In this document: one piece after another, positions 40,216 through 48,987 of the stretch | Layout of the letters: each line of letters starts with the position of its first letter | How positions within the stretch are numbered: the first letter of the stretch is position 1 | NCBI GenBank assembly: GCA_947503775.1 | Contig: CANNFE010000002.1 | Coordinates: 1 to 64,000, forward strand | Direction: 5' to 3' | Origin: an uncultured Paracoccaceae bacterium | GTDB lineage: Bacteria; Pseudomonadota; Alphaproteobacteria; Rhodobacterales; Rhodobacteraceae | DNA length: 64,000 nt | Translations under genes and position numbers: made by a program | The notes under the pieces: model-generated | Told to the model about the DNA's origin: nothing | Seen by the model: the letters and a program-made list of their open reading frames with translations, nothing else | Database searches by the model: none

Positions 40216-41580
40216 ATGCCCGGCACCCTCAGCTTTGACGATCTTTCGGCCCGCGTATCGGAGGGCAGCATCGATACGGTGCTGGTCTGCCTTGTGGACA
40301 TGCAAGGGCGGCTGATGGGCAAGCGCTTTCACGCGGCCAATTTCATCGAGTATTCCCATGCGGAGACGCATTGCTGCAATTACCTGCTGGCCACCGATCT
40401 GGAGATGGCAACACCAGATGGCTATGCGGCGACGAGCTGGCAGTCGGGCTATGGCGATTATGTGATGAAGCCCGATCTTTCGACGATCCGGCAGATGCCG
40501 TGGCTCGAGGGGACGGTGATGGTCCTGTGCGATGTGCTGGATCACCATACGCATGATGCCGTGCCGCATGATCCGCGCGCGGTGCTCAAAAAGCAGATCA
40601 CGCGGCTTGAGGGGCTGGGCTTTACCGCGATGATGGCGACGGAGCTGGAGTTTTTCCTGTTCGAGCGGTCCTTCGACGATCTGCGGCGGGACGGGTATCG
40701 CGATCTGGTGCCGATCTCGGGGTATAACGAGGATTACAACATCCTTCAGACGACGAAGGAAGAGGCGATCATGCGCCCCTTGCGCAACCATCTTTATGCG
40801 GCGGGGATCCCCGTCGAGAACACCAAGGGCGAGGCCGAGGCGGGGCAGGAGGAGCTGAATATCCGCTATGCCGAGGCTCTCGCCTGTGCCGATCATCACA
40901 CGATTGCCAAGCACGCGGTCAAGGAGATCGCCTGGCAGCAGGGGCACGCGGCGACGTTTCTGCCGAAATGGGATCCGGCGCGGGTCGGCAGTTCGAGCCA
41001 TGTGCATCAGTCGCTCTGGAAGGGCGATGCGCCTGCCTTCTACGACGAAGGCGCGGATCATGGCATGTCGGATCTGATGACGCGCTATATGGCGGGGCTA
41101 ATTGCCTATGCGCCTGATTATACGGTGTTTTTGGCGCCTTACGTGAACAGTTATAAGCGGTTCCTGAAGGGGACCTTTGCGCCGACCAAAACGGTGTGGT
41201 CGGTGGACAACCGGACGGCGGGGTTCCGGCTTTGCGGTGAGGGGACCAAGGGGGTCAGGGTCGAGTGCCGGATCGGCGGGTCTGATATGAACCCCTATCT
41301 GGCACAGGCCGCGATGCTGGCGGCCGGGATCAAGGGGATCGAGGACGGGCTGGAGCTGGCTGCTCCGACGCGCGGGGATGTCTATGACGAGGCGGCCGCG
41401 ACAGAGATCCCGAGGACTTTGCGCGCGGCGAAAGAGACGTTGCGGGGATCGAAGATGCTGCGCGACGCGATGGGGGATGATGTGATCGATCATTATACAC
41501 GGGCGGCGGAATGGGAGCAGGAAGAGTTCGACAAGGCGGTGACCGATTGGGAAATCACCCGCGGTTTCGAGAGGGCTTGA
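40216..41580 (+). CDS. Glutamine-synthetase family protein (gamma-glutamyl-amine ligase-like)
   Basis: MATELEFFLFERSFDDL; GEAEAGQEELNIRYAEALACADHHTIAKHAVKEIA; VGSSSHVHQSLW; NSYKRFLKGTFAPTKTVWSVDNRTAGFR; ECRIGGSDMNPYLAQAAMLAAG. Confidence 0.9.
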   Translation: MPGTLSFDDLSARVSEGSIDTVLVCLVDMQGRLMGKRFHAANFIEYSHAETHCCNYLLATDLEMATPDGYAATSWQSGYGDYVMKPDLSTIRQMPWLEGTVMVLCDVLDHHTHDAVPHDPRAVLKKQITRLEGLGFTAMMATELEFFLFERSFDDLRRDGYRDLVPISGYNEDYNILQTTKEEAIMRPLRNHLYAAGIPVENTKGEAEAGQEELNIRYAEALACADHHTIAKHAVKEIAWQQGHAATFLPKWDPARVGSSSHVHQSLWKGDAPAFYDEGADHGMSDLMTRYMAGLIAYAPDYTVFLAPYVNSYKRFLKGTFAPTKTVWSVDNRTAGFRLCGEGTKGVRVECRIGGSDMNPYLAQAAMLAAGIKGIEDGLELAAPTRGDVYDEAAATEIPRTLRAAKETLRGSKMLRDAMGDDVIDHYTRAAEWEQEEFDKAVTDWEITRGFERA

Positions 41581-41581
41581 G

Positions 41582-42952
41582 ATGATCCGGTGTGTGTCTC
41601 CGATCGATGGCTCGGTTTATGCCGAACGTCCGGTTCTGTCTGCCGCGGCGGGTTTCGAGGCTGTCGCGCGGGCGCGGGCGGCGCAGGCGGATTGGGCGGC
41701 GCGGCCTTTGGCGGAGCGGGTGGATCTGGTTCTGGCCGGGGTCGCCCGGGTGGGCGAGATGAACGACGAGATCGTGCCCGAGCTGGCCTGGCAGATGGGG
41801 CGGCCCGTCCGCTATGGCGGCGAGTTCGGCGGGTTTACCGAGCGGGCGAGCTATATGGCCGAGATCGCCGGGGAGGCGCTGGCCCCGATCGAGGTGGAGG
41901 AGAGCGGGGCGTTCCGGCGTCGGGTCAAGCGAGTGCCGCATGGGGTCGTTCTGGTGATCGCGCCTTGGAATTATCCTTACATGACGGCGATCAATACCGT
42001 GGCTCCGGCTTTGATCGCGGGCAATGCGGTGATGCTGAAACATGCCTCGCAGACGCCTCTGGTGGGCGAGCGAATGGCGCGGGCGTTCCACGAGGCGGGG
42101 GTGCCACGAGAGGTTTTTCAGAACGTCTTTCTGGATCATCAGACCACGAGTGAGCTGATCGGCGCGCGCAGTTTCGGGTTCGTCAACTTCACCGGGTCGG
42201 TCGCGGGCGGGCAGGCCATCGAGCGGGCGGCGGCAGGCACGTTCACGGGACTGGGGCTTGAGCTGGGCGGGAAGGATCCCGGCTATGTGATGGAGGATGC
42301 CGACCTCGAGGCGGCGGCGGAGACGCTGATCGACGGGGCGATGTTCAATTCGGGCCAGTGCTGCTGCGGGATCGAGCGGATTTACGTGGCTGAGCCGCTG
42401 TTTGACGCGTTCGTGGAGAAGGCGGTGGCGATTGTGGAGGGCTACACGCTGGGCAATCCGCTGGATCCCGAGACGACGCTGGGGCCGATGGCTCAGGCGC
42501 GGTTCGCGGAGGAGGTGCGCGCGCAGACCGCCGAGGCGGTGGCAGCGGGCGCGACGGCTCTGATCGATCCGGGGCGCTTCCCGCGCGACGGCGGGGCCTA
42601 TCTGATGCCGCAGATCCTGACGGGCGTGGATCATTCGATGCGGGTGATGCGCGAGGAGAGCTTTGGGCCCGTTGTCGGGATCATGCCGGTGAAGGACGAT
42701 GACGAGGCTGTGCGGCTGATGAATGACAGCGATTACGGGCTGACGGCGTCGCTTTGGACGGCGGAGACGGACCGGGCCGAGGCGATTGGCGACCGGATCG
42801 AAACCGGGACCGTGTTTCAGAACCGCGCCGATTACCTTGATCCCGCGCTTTGCTGGACGGGGTGCAAATCGACCGGGCGGGGTGGCGGTCTGTCGGTGAT
42901 CGGCTATCACAACCTGACCCGTCCCAAATCCTATCATCTCAAGAAAGCCTGA
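41582..42952 (+). CDS. Aldehyde dehydrogenase family protein
   Basis: VVLVIAPWNYPYMTAINTVAPALIAGNAVMLKHA; GLELGGKDPGYVMEDADLEAA; NSGQCCCGIERIYV. Confidence 0.93.
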   Translation: MIRCVSPIDGSVYAERPVLSAAAGFEAVARARAAQADWAARPLAERVDLVLAGVARVGEMNDEIVPELAWQMGRPVRYGGEFGGFTERASYMAEIAGEALAPIEVEESGAFRRRVKRVPHGVVLVIAPWNYPYMTAINTVAPALIAGNAVMLKHASQTPLVGERMARAFHEAGVPREVFQNVFLDHQTTSELIGARSFGFVNFTGSVAGGQAIERAAAGTFTGLGLELGGKDPGYVMEDADLEAAAETLIDGAMFNSGQCCCGIERIYVAEPLFDAFVEKAVAIVEGYTLGNPLDPETTLGPMAQARFAEEVRAQTAEAVAAGATALIDPGRFPRDGGAYLMPQILTGVDHSMRVMREESFGPVVGIMPVKDDDEAVRLMNDSDYGLTASLWTAETDRAEAIGDRIETGTVFQNRADYLDPALCWTGCKSTGRGGGLSVIGYHNLTRPKSYHLKKA

Positions 42953-42956
42953 GCCG

Positions 42957-44102
42957 ATGTTCCTGACTGCCAACTGGTCCTATCCCACTGCCATCCGGTT
43001 CGGGGCGGGCCGTATCTCTGAGATTGCGGAGGCCTGTGCAGCGGCGGGGATCAGTAAGCCGCTGCTGGTGACGGATCGGGGGCTCGCGAGCCTGCCGATC
43101 ACGATCGGGACGCTCGATCTGCTAGAGGCAGCGGGTCTTGGGCGGGCTTTGTTTGCGGAGGTTGATCAGAACCCGACCGAGATCAACGCCGAAGCCGGGA
43201 TCCGCGCGTTTCGCGAGGGCGGGCATGACGGGGTGATCGCCTTTGGCGGCGGTTCTGGGCTGGATCTGGGGAAGGTCGTGGCCTTTATGGCCGGGCAGAC
43301 GCGTCCGATCTGGGAGTTCGAGGATGTGGGCGATTGGTGGACCCGCGCCGATGCGGAGGCGATTGCTCCCATCGTGGCTGTGCCGACGACCGCCGGGACA
43401 GGCTCGGAGGTCGGGCGGGCCAGCGTCATCACCAACAGCGAGACGCATGAAAAGAAGATCATCTTTCACCCGAAGATCCTGCCGACGGTGGTGATCTGCG
43501 ATCCGGAGCTGACGGTGGGGATGCCGCCTGCGATCACGGCGGGGACGGGGATGGATGCCTTTGCCCATTGCCTCGAGGCGTTCTGTTCGCCGCATTATCA
43601 CCCGATGAGCCACGGGATCGCCCTGGAGGGGATGCGGCTGGTCAAGGAGAACCTACTGAAGGCGTTCAAGGACGGCAGCGATATCGAGGCCCGGGCGCAT
43701 ATGATGTCGGCGGCGGCGATGGGGGCGACGGCGTTCCAGAAGGGACTGGGCGCGATCCATGCGCTGTCCCATCCGATCGGGGCGGTGCATCACACCCATC
43801 ACGGGACGACCAATGCGGTGGTGATGCAGCCGGTGCTGATGTTCAACAAGTCCAAGGTGCGGCGGTCCTTGGCGCGAGCGGCGAACTACCTGAGCATCGC
43901 GGGCGGGTTCGACGGGTTCTATGCCTATGTGGGCGAGCTGAATACCGCTTTGGGGATCCCCAAGACACTGACCGAGCTGGGCGTGGCCGATCCGGATCTG
44001 GATGCGCTGGTGACGTCGGCCCTGGCCGATCCCAGCTGCGGGGGCAATCCGGTGAAGATGACCGCGAAGAACACGCGCGAGCTGCTGGAGAGCTGTTTCT
44101 AG
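42957..44102 (+). CDS. Iron-containing alcohol dehydrogenase
   Basis: FGAGRISEIAEACAAAGISKPLLVTDRGL; VIAFGGGSGLDLGKVVAFMAGQ; AVPTTAGTGSEVGRASVITN; HALSHPIGAVHHTHHGTTNAVVMQP. Confidence 0.93.
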   Translation: MFLTANWSYPTAIRFGAGRISEIAEACAAAGISKPLLVTDRGLASLPITIGTLDLLEAAGLGRALFAEVDQNPTEINAEAGIRAFREGGHDGVIAFGGGSGLDLGKVVAFMAGQTRPIWEFEDVGDWWTRADAEAIAPIVAVPTTAGTGSEVGRASVITNSETHEKKIIFHPKILPTVVICDPELTVGMPPAITAGTGMDAFAHCLEAFCSPHYHPMSHGIALEGMRLVKENLLKAFKDGSDIEARAHMMSAAAMGATAFQKGLGAIHALSHPIGAVHHTHHGTTNAVVMQPVLMFNKSKVRRSLARAANYLSIAGGFDGFYAYVGELNTALGIPKTLTELGVADPDLDALVTSALADPSCGGNPVKMTAKNTRELLESCF

Positions 44103-44194
44103 GGCGCTCCCTTTTTGCATCACCGGTCCGAGGAAGCGTTTGGGACGCTCGACGGGCGCGCGGCGGGGCGGCTAGAACGCGTCAGGGCAGGACG

Positions 44195-44866
44195 GTGAGG
44201 ATTGGTGTGTTCGGAGAAGGAACGGCAGCGCGCGGCGCCGCGGCATCGATTGCGGGCCGGTTTCTGGCGGGGTTTGCCAAATTCGTGACGGCTCCGCGGA
44301 TTGAGTGGCGCGGCGTAGCGCCGACGGCGCGGCAGCGGATCTATTTCGCGAACCATTCCAGCAATGGCGATGCGGTTCTAATCTGGGCGGCGCTGCCCGG
44401 TGCGGCGCGGCGGCGGGCGCGGCCGGTGGCGGCGGGGGATTACTGGCTGACCAGCAAGCTGCGCACCTTCATCGGGCGGGACGTCTTTCGGGCGATCCTG
44501 ATCGAGCGTCGGCCGGATGAGCGGACGGATGATCCGCTGGAGCTGATCGGGGAGGCTTTGACGAACGGGGATTCGCTGATCCTGTTTCCGGAGGGGCGGC
44601 GCAACGATACCGAAGCGCGATTGCTGCCGTTCAAGTCGGGGATCTATCATCTGGGGCAGGCGCATCCAGGCGTGGAGCTGGTACCGGTCTGGGTCGCCAA
44701 CCTCAACCACGTGATGCCGCGCGGGGAGGTCGTTCCGATCCCGCTGATCTGCACGGTCGTCTTCGGCGCGCCGATTGAGGCGCGGGAGGGCGAGGAAAAG
44801 GACGCGTTTCTGGAGCGGGCGCGGGAGGCGTTGCTGGCGCTGGCGCCGGAGCGGGAGGGATCATGA
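44195..44866 (+). CDS. 1-acyl-sn-glycerol-3-phosphate acyltransferase-like (PlsC family)
   Basis: RIYFANHSSNGDAVLIWAAL (NHxxxxD-like), LILFPEGRRND; GTG start at 44195. Confidence 0.8.
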   Translation: MRIGVFGEGTAARGAAASIAGRFLAGFAKFVTAPRIEWRGVAPTARQRIYFANHSSNGDAVLIWAALPGAARRRARPVAAGDYWLTSKLRTFIGRDVFRAILIERRPDERTDDPLELIGEALTNGDSLILFPEGRRNDTEARLLPFKSGIYHLGQAHPGVELVPVWVANLNHVMPRGEVVPIPLICTVVFGAPIEAREGEEKDAFLERAREALLALAPEREGS

Positions 44867-45801
44867 CGACGCCGCCCGAGCTATTCACGCTGCTGCTGTG
44901 GCTTTTCGGGTTCCTGGCGGTGGCCACGCTGATCGGAGAGGGTCTGGCGCGGCGGATCTCGCCCGACGGCACGCATCCGACGATCGAGAACCTCAATGCG
45001 CGGATCCGTTCCTGGTGGAATATGGTGATCCTGATCGGGCTGGCCTTGCTCGCCGGGCGGACGGGGATCGTGATCCTCGCGGCGATCTGTTCCTTTGCGG
45101 CGCTCCGCGAATTCCTGACGTTGACGACGAAGAACCGGGGCGATCACTGGGCGTTGGTCGTTGCGTTCTTTGTCGTGTTGCCGGTGCAATACGTGCTGAT
45201 CTGGCTGGAATGGTACGGGCTTTATTCGATTTTCATCCCGGTTTACGGCTTCCTGTTCCTGCCGATCATCGCGGCGTTTCGCGGGCATTCGGAGAATTTC
45301 CTGCACCGGATTTCAGAGACGCAATGGGCGCTGATGGTCTGCGTCTTTTGCCTGAGCCACCTGCCTGCGCTGATCTCGCTTGAGATCGAGGGCTATGAGG
45401 GGCGGCAGATCATGCTAGTCGCGTTCCTGATCGTGGTCGTGCAGATGAGCGACGTTCTGCAATATGTCTGGGGCAAGCTGCTGGGGCGGCACAAGATTGC
45501 GCCGAGCCTGTCCCCGTCCAAGACGTGGGAGGGGTTTGTCGGCGGGATCCTGAGCTCGAGCCTGATCGGGGCGAGCCTGGCCTGGATGACGCCGTTTTCG
45601 GCCTTCGAGGCGGCGGCATTGTCGCTGGTCATCACGATGATGGGGTTCTGCGGGGGGCTGGTCATGTCGGCGATCAAGCGGGACCGGGGCGTGAAGGATT
45701 GGGGGCATCTGATCGAAGGGCATGGCGGGTTCCTCGACCGGCTGGATTCGGTGATCTTTGCGGCGCCGATTTTCTATCACCTCGTGCGGTTCTTTTATTG
45801 A
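44863..45801 (+). CDS. Phosphatidate cytidylyltransferase (CdsA family)
   Basis: LGRHKIAPSLSPSKTWEGFVGGILSSSLIGASLAW...SAIKRDRGVKDWGHLIEGHGGFLDRLDSVIFAAPIFYHLVRFF (CTP_transf_1 signature). Confidence 0.92.
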   Translation: MTTPPELFTLLLWLFGFLAVATLIGEGLARRISPDGTHPTIENLNARIRSWWNMVILIGLALLAGRTGIVILAAICSFAALREFLTLTTKNRGDHWALVVAFFVVLPVQYVLIWLEWYGLYSIFIPVYGFLFLPIIAAFRGHSENFLHRISETQWALMVCVFCLSHLPALISLEIEGYEGRQIMLVAFLIVVVQMSDVLQYVWGKLLGRHKIAPSLSPSKTWEGFVGGILSSSLIGASLAWMTPFSAFEAAALSLVITMMGFCGGLVMSAIKRDRGVKDWGHLIEGHGGFLDRLDSVIFAAPIFYHLVRFFY

Positions 45802-45805
45802 GCCG

Positions 45806-46438
45806 ATGACCGATCCCGCGCGCAGACCGATCAAGACAAGAGATGCCGGATGGGTCCGGCGGATTGCGCGGCGGCTGTCGGCGTCGGACGTGACGCCGAA
45901 CCAGATCTCGAAGGCGAGTATCGGGTTCGCCGCTGTGGCCGGTGTGGCCTTTGCTTTGGCAGGATGGTTCGGGGCCGGGTGGCCTCTGCTGGTGGCGGCG
46001 GTCGGGATCCAGATGCGGCTGCTGTGCAACCTTTTCGACGGGTTGGTCGCGGTCGAGGGTGGCAAGGCAGAGCCGGACGGGCCGCTCTGGAACGAGATGC
46101 CGGACCGGATCGCGGATCTGCTGATCCTTGTCGGCGCGGGCGTGGCGGCTGGCGTCTTCTGGCTGGGCTGGGCGGCTGCGGCGGGGGCTTTGCTGACAGC
46201 GTATATCCGGGCGATGGGGGTTGCTTTGAGCGCGCCGGAGAATTTCGGCGGGCCGATGGCCAAGCCGCAGCGGATGGCGGTGATGACGGGCGCGGCTGTG
46301 CTGGGCTTTGGAGAGTGGCTCTGGACCGGGAGCGGTTACGTGCTGCTGGCGGGGCTGGGGATCGTGGCGCTGGGGTCGGGTGCGACGTTCTGGCTGAGGA
46401 CGGCGCGGTTGCTGCGGCATTTGCGAGACACCGGTTAG
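45806..46438 (+). CDS. CDP-alcohol phosphatidyltransferase family protein
   Basis: LLCNLFDGLVAVEGGKAEPDGPLWNEMPDRIADLLILVG (DGxxAxxxx...G...D..D variant). Confidence 0.82.
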   Translation: MTDPARRPIKTRDAGWVRRIARRLSASDVTPNQISKASIGFAAVAGVAFALAGWFGAGWPLLVAAVGIQMRLLCNLFDGLVAVEGGKAEPDGPLWNEMPDRIADLLILVGAGVAAGVFWLGWAAAAGALLTAYIRAMGVALSAPENFGGPMAKPQRMAVMTGAAVLGFGEWLWTGSGYVLLAGLGIVALGSGATFWLRTARLLRHLRDTG

Positions 46439-46534
46439 ATCAAACGGGCGCGCCACGGAATTGCCAATCTGTCGAACCGTGACAGCCTTAGTCGAGCGGA
46501 TATAAGGGGCGCATTGGGACAAGAGACTTGAGAT

Positions 46535-46936
46535 ATGACGACCATTCCTGCGCCATCCGATTTTCCCGCTCCGCCTGTTCCGCTGGGGCGGCATTTGATC
46601 GTCGAGTTTCATGACGCCGCCAATCTGGAGGACCCCATCGCCATCGGCGCGGGTCTGGAGGAGGCCGCGCGTGAGGCGGGCGCGGTGATCCTTCAGACCA
46701 AGCTGCATAATTTCGGCGAAGGGATGGGGGTGACCGGCGTCGTGCTGCTGGCCGAGAGCCATATCAGCATCCACACCTGGCCCGAACATAACTATGCCGC
46801 CATCGATGTGTTCATGTGCGGCGATGCGCGTCCGGATCTGAGCGTCGAGCATCTCAAGACGGTGTTCCGGCCCGGACGGGCGGAGGTGATGGAGATTGCC
46901 CGGGGGGCCGCGATCTCTGCCGTGTCGCCTGCCTGA
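46535..46936 (+). CDS. speD: S-adenosylmethionine decarboxylase proenzyme
   Basis: LGRHLIVEFHDAANLEDP...ESHISIHTWPEHNYAAIDVFMCGDARPDLSVEHLKTVFRPGRAEVMEIARG. Confidence 0.9.
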   Translation: MTTIPAPSDFPAPPVPLGRHLIVEFHDAANLEDPIAIGAGLEEAAREAGAVILQTKLHNFGEGMGVTGVVLLAESHISIHTWPEHNYAAIDVFMCGDARPDLSVEHLKTVFRPGRAEVMEIARGAAISAVSPA

Positions 46937-46939
46937 CGG

Positions 46940-48244
46940 GTGCCTGCCCGCGCGGAGGTTCAGCTATCCGACTATCTGATTACAGGTGTGCTGCTGGTGA
47001 CCGCCTGCGCGCTGTTCTCGGGCCTTGGGCCGGGGAAATTTCCGGTGCCGGACGAGGGTCCGGCGCGGCTGGGCTGGGCCTTGGCGAATATTCTGCGGCA
47101 CGGCGATGCCGGGCATCTGTTCGGCAATGTGGCGCTGGTCGGGATCGCCGGGTATCTGATCGAGCCGGTGATCTCTCGCGGGCGATTTGTCGCGCTGGTG
47201 GCGCTGTCGGGCGTCGTCGGCACCACGCTAGAGATGGCGCTGGTCGATGCGCGGTTTCTGGGGCTGTCGGGGGTCGCCTACGGCATGGTGGCCTTTGCCG
47301 CGCTGGGACCGGCGCGGGCGCGGATTGGGCTGGTGGGGACGCTTGTTCTGATCGTCTTTGCGGTGGCGGAGACCGCTTATCTTTGGCCTGATGTCGCGCT
47401 TTACGCGCATTTGGGCGGTGCAGTGACAGGAGGAAGTCTGGCCATGCTTGGCGGATTATTCGGACCCAAGACCCCGCAATTGCGGCCTATGGAATTCAAG
47501 CACCTGAAGCGGGTGATCGAGATCATCAACGAGACCGATGAGGACGACGCCGAAGAGGCCGAGGAGGACCTACTGGAGAGCAAGTTCGAGGACATGTTCG
47601 TTCTGGTGAAGGGCAATCAGGTGCTGGGTGTCACCGGGGCGAGCCTGGCGGAGGATTCGGACGATATCATGTGGCTCTCGTGGACCTACCTAGCCGAAGA
47701 CGCGCAGGGGGACGGGCTGGGGCGGCAGATGATCGAGGATCTGCTGCACATGCTGAACGACCGGCAAGTGCGCAAGATCTTCATCGCGACAAGCGATTAC
47801 CGCGAGGGCGGCAAGCGGATCTACAACGATGCGCACAAGCTTTATAAGAAGCTGGGTGCTCAGGTGGAGCTGGAAGTTCCTGCCTATCATTCGCCTTTCG
47901 AGGGCAAGATCGTCTACGGCTTCGACAACCCGAATGTGACGCCCGATCCCGTGACGCTTGGCAAGGCGACCGGGCTGCGGTTCACCGGCACGACGCGGGC
48001 GCCCGAATCCGAAGGCGGGGCAGCGCTGCTCTGGACCGAGAACGGCCTGGATGTGAGCGGTCTGGACGACGTGCTGAACGAGGCGAGAGCCAAGAAGGCG
48101 CGGGCGGTCTTTACGTCGCTTCCGGCGGATCTGTCTGCGAGGGCCGAGGAGGCTCTGACGGCGGCGGATCTGAAGAAGATCGGAACGCTCAAGGACTATT
48201 ACGCGGTCGGGGTCGATCAGGTGTGGTGGGCCCGTCACATGTAG
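46940..48244 (+). CDS. N-terminal rhomboid-like intramembrane protease domain fused to a cytosolic GNAT-like acetyltransferase
   Basis: Rhomboid-like GHLFGN, GLSGVAYGM and AHLGGAVTG motifs in a multi-TM region; GNAT-like SWTYLAEDAQGDGLGRQMIEDLLHMLNDRQVRKIFIATSDYREGGKRIYNDAHKLYKKLGAQVE. Confidence 0.75.
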   Translation: MPARAEVQLSDYLITGVLLVTACALFSGLGPGKFPVPDEGPARLGWALANILRHGDAGHLFGNVALVGIAGYLIEPVISRGRFVALVALSGVVGTTLEMALVDARFLGLSGVAYGMVAFAALGPARARIGLVGTLVLIVFAVAETAYLWPDVALYAHLGGAVTGGSLAMLGGLFGPKTPQLRPMEFKHLKRVIEIINETDEDDAEEAEEDLLESKFEDMFVLVKGNQVLGVTGASLAEDSDDIMWLSWTYLAEDAQGDGLGRQMIEDLLHMLNDRQVRKIFIATSDYREGGKRIYNDAHKLYKKLGAQVELEVPAYHSPFEGKIVYGFDNPNVTPDPVTLGKATGLRFTGTTRAPESEGGAALLWTENGLDVSGLDDVLNEARAKKARAVFTSLPADLSARAEEALTAADLKKIGTLKDYYAVGVDQVWWARHM

Positions 48245-48332
48245 GGCACGTAACTGCCTCAATGTAGTTGCATTGCCTTCGTAGCCAAGGCACGACGAGA
48301 CCACTGATACGGTAAATTTTTGGGACGGACCT

Positions 48333-48929
48333 ATGGGTAACCTTAAGACGCTTATTTTCCTCGGTGTAGCTGGCTACATCGGATATACATTTTTGATGGA
48401 CGGCACCGGGACACAGTCCGCGGATCTGGGCCAAGTGCTGGATCGCACCGAATATGCCATCAACGAATACCAGACCGCCCTGGCCGACAATGGCATCGAA
48501 GAGGTCAGCCAGGACAATATCGACGAGTTCACCGGTCTCATGACGATCATGATGAACATCGAGCCGCGGTTCTACGACGAGACACTGGGTGTCGATCTGA
48601 TGCAGGATGCCACGTTCCTCGGCTATGCCGACACGAACGCCAATGGCGTGCAGGATTCGGGTGAAGACAAAGTCTTTACCGTCGAGATCGACGAAGAGAA
48701 CCAGCGCCTGATCGCAACGGATGTGGCCGGTAACTCCTCGGGTCTGCGTTTTTCGGCGACCGGGTTCCTGGCCGGTGCGCTGATCGGCAACCTGATCAAC
48801 CGTCAGCGGGCCGCAGGCGTCAGCAAGGCGTCGTTCAACAACCGCAACGTCACACCGCGGTCGAGCTATCGTCCCCCGTCGAGTGCGCGTACCCGCGCCC
48901 GGTCCGGCGGTGTCGGCGTCGGCAAGTAA
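48333..48929 (+). CDS. Single-TM protein with a dockerin/EF-hand-like Ca2+ loop, function unknown
   Basis: N-terminal TM GNLKTLIFLGVAGYIGYTFLM; loop DTNANGVQDSGED; basic Ser/Arg/Gly-rich C-terminus. Confidence 0.7.
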   Translation: MGNLKTLIFLGVAGYIGYTFLMDGTGTQSADLGQVLDRTEYAINEYQTALADNGIEEVSQDNIDEFTGLMTIMMNIEPRFYDETLGVDLMQDATFLGYADTNANGVQDSGEDKVFTVEIDEENQRLIATDVAGNSSGLRFSATGFLAGALIGNLINRQRAAGVSKASFNNRNVTPRSSYRPPSSARTRARSGGVGVGK

Positions 48930-48955
48930 GCCCGACCAACCGACGTTTCAGTCAG

Positions 48956-48987
48956 CCCCGGAGCGCCCGCGCGCTTCGGGGATTTTT
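48956..48987 (+). terminator. Hairpin with T-tract immediately upstream of speE (terminator/attenuator or SD-masking)
   Basis: CCCCGGAGCGC-CCGC-GCGCTTCGGGG followed by ATTTTT; one G-T wobble. Confidence 0.7.

Noticed and set aside
39106-41061. Minus-strand ORF of 651 aa antisense to dctP and the GS-like gene
   Set aside because: No domain signal and low-complexity basic composition; shadow of strong plus-strand genes.
41555-42973. Minus-strand ORF of 472 aa antisense to the aldehyde dehydrogenase gene
   Set aside because: Same reason: codon-bias shadow ORF.
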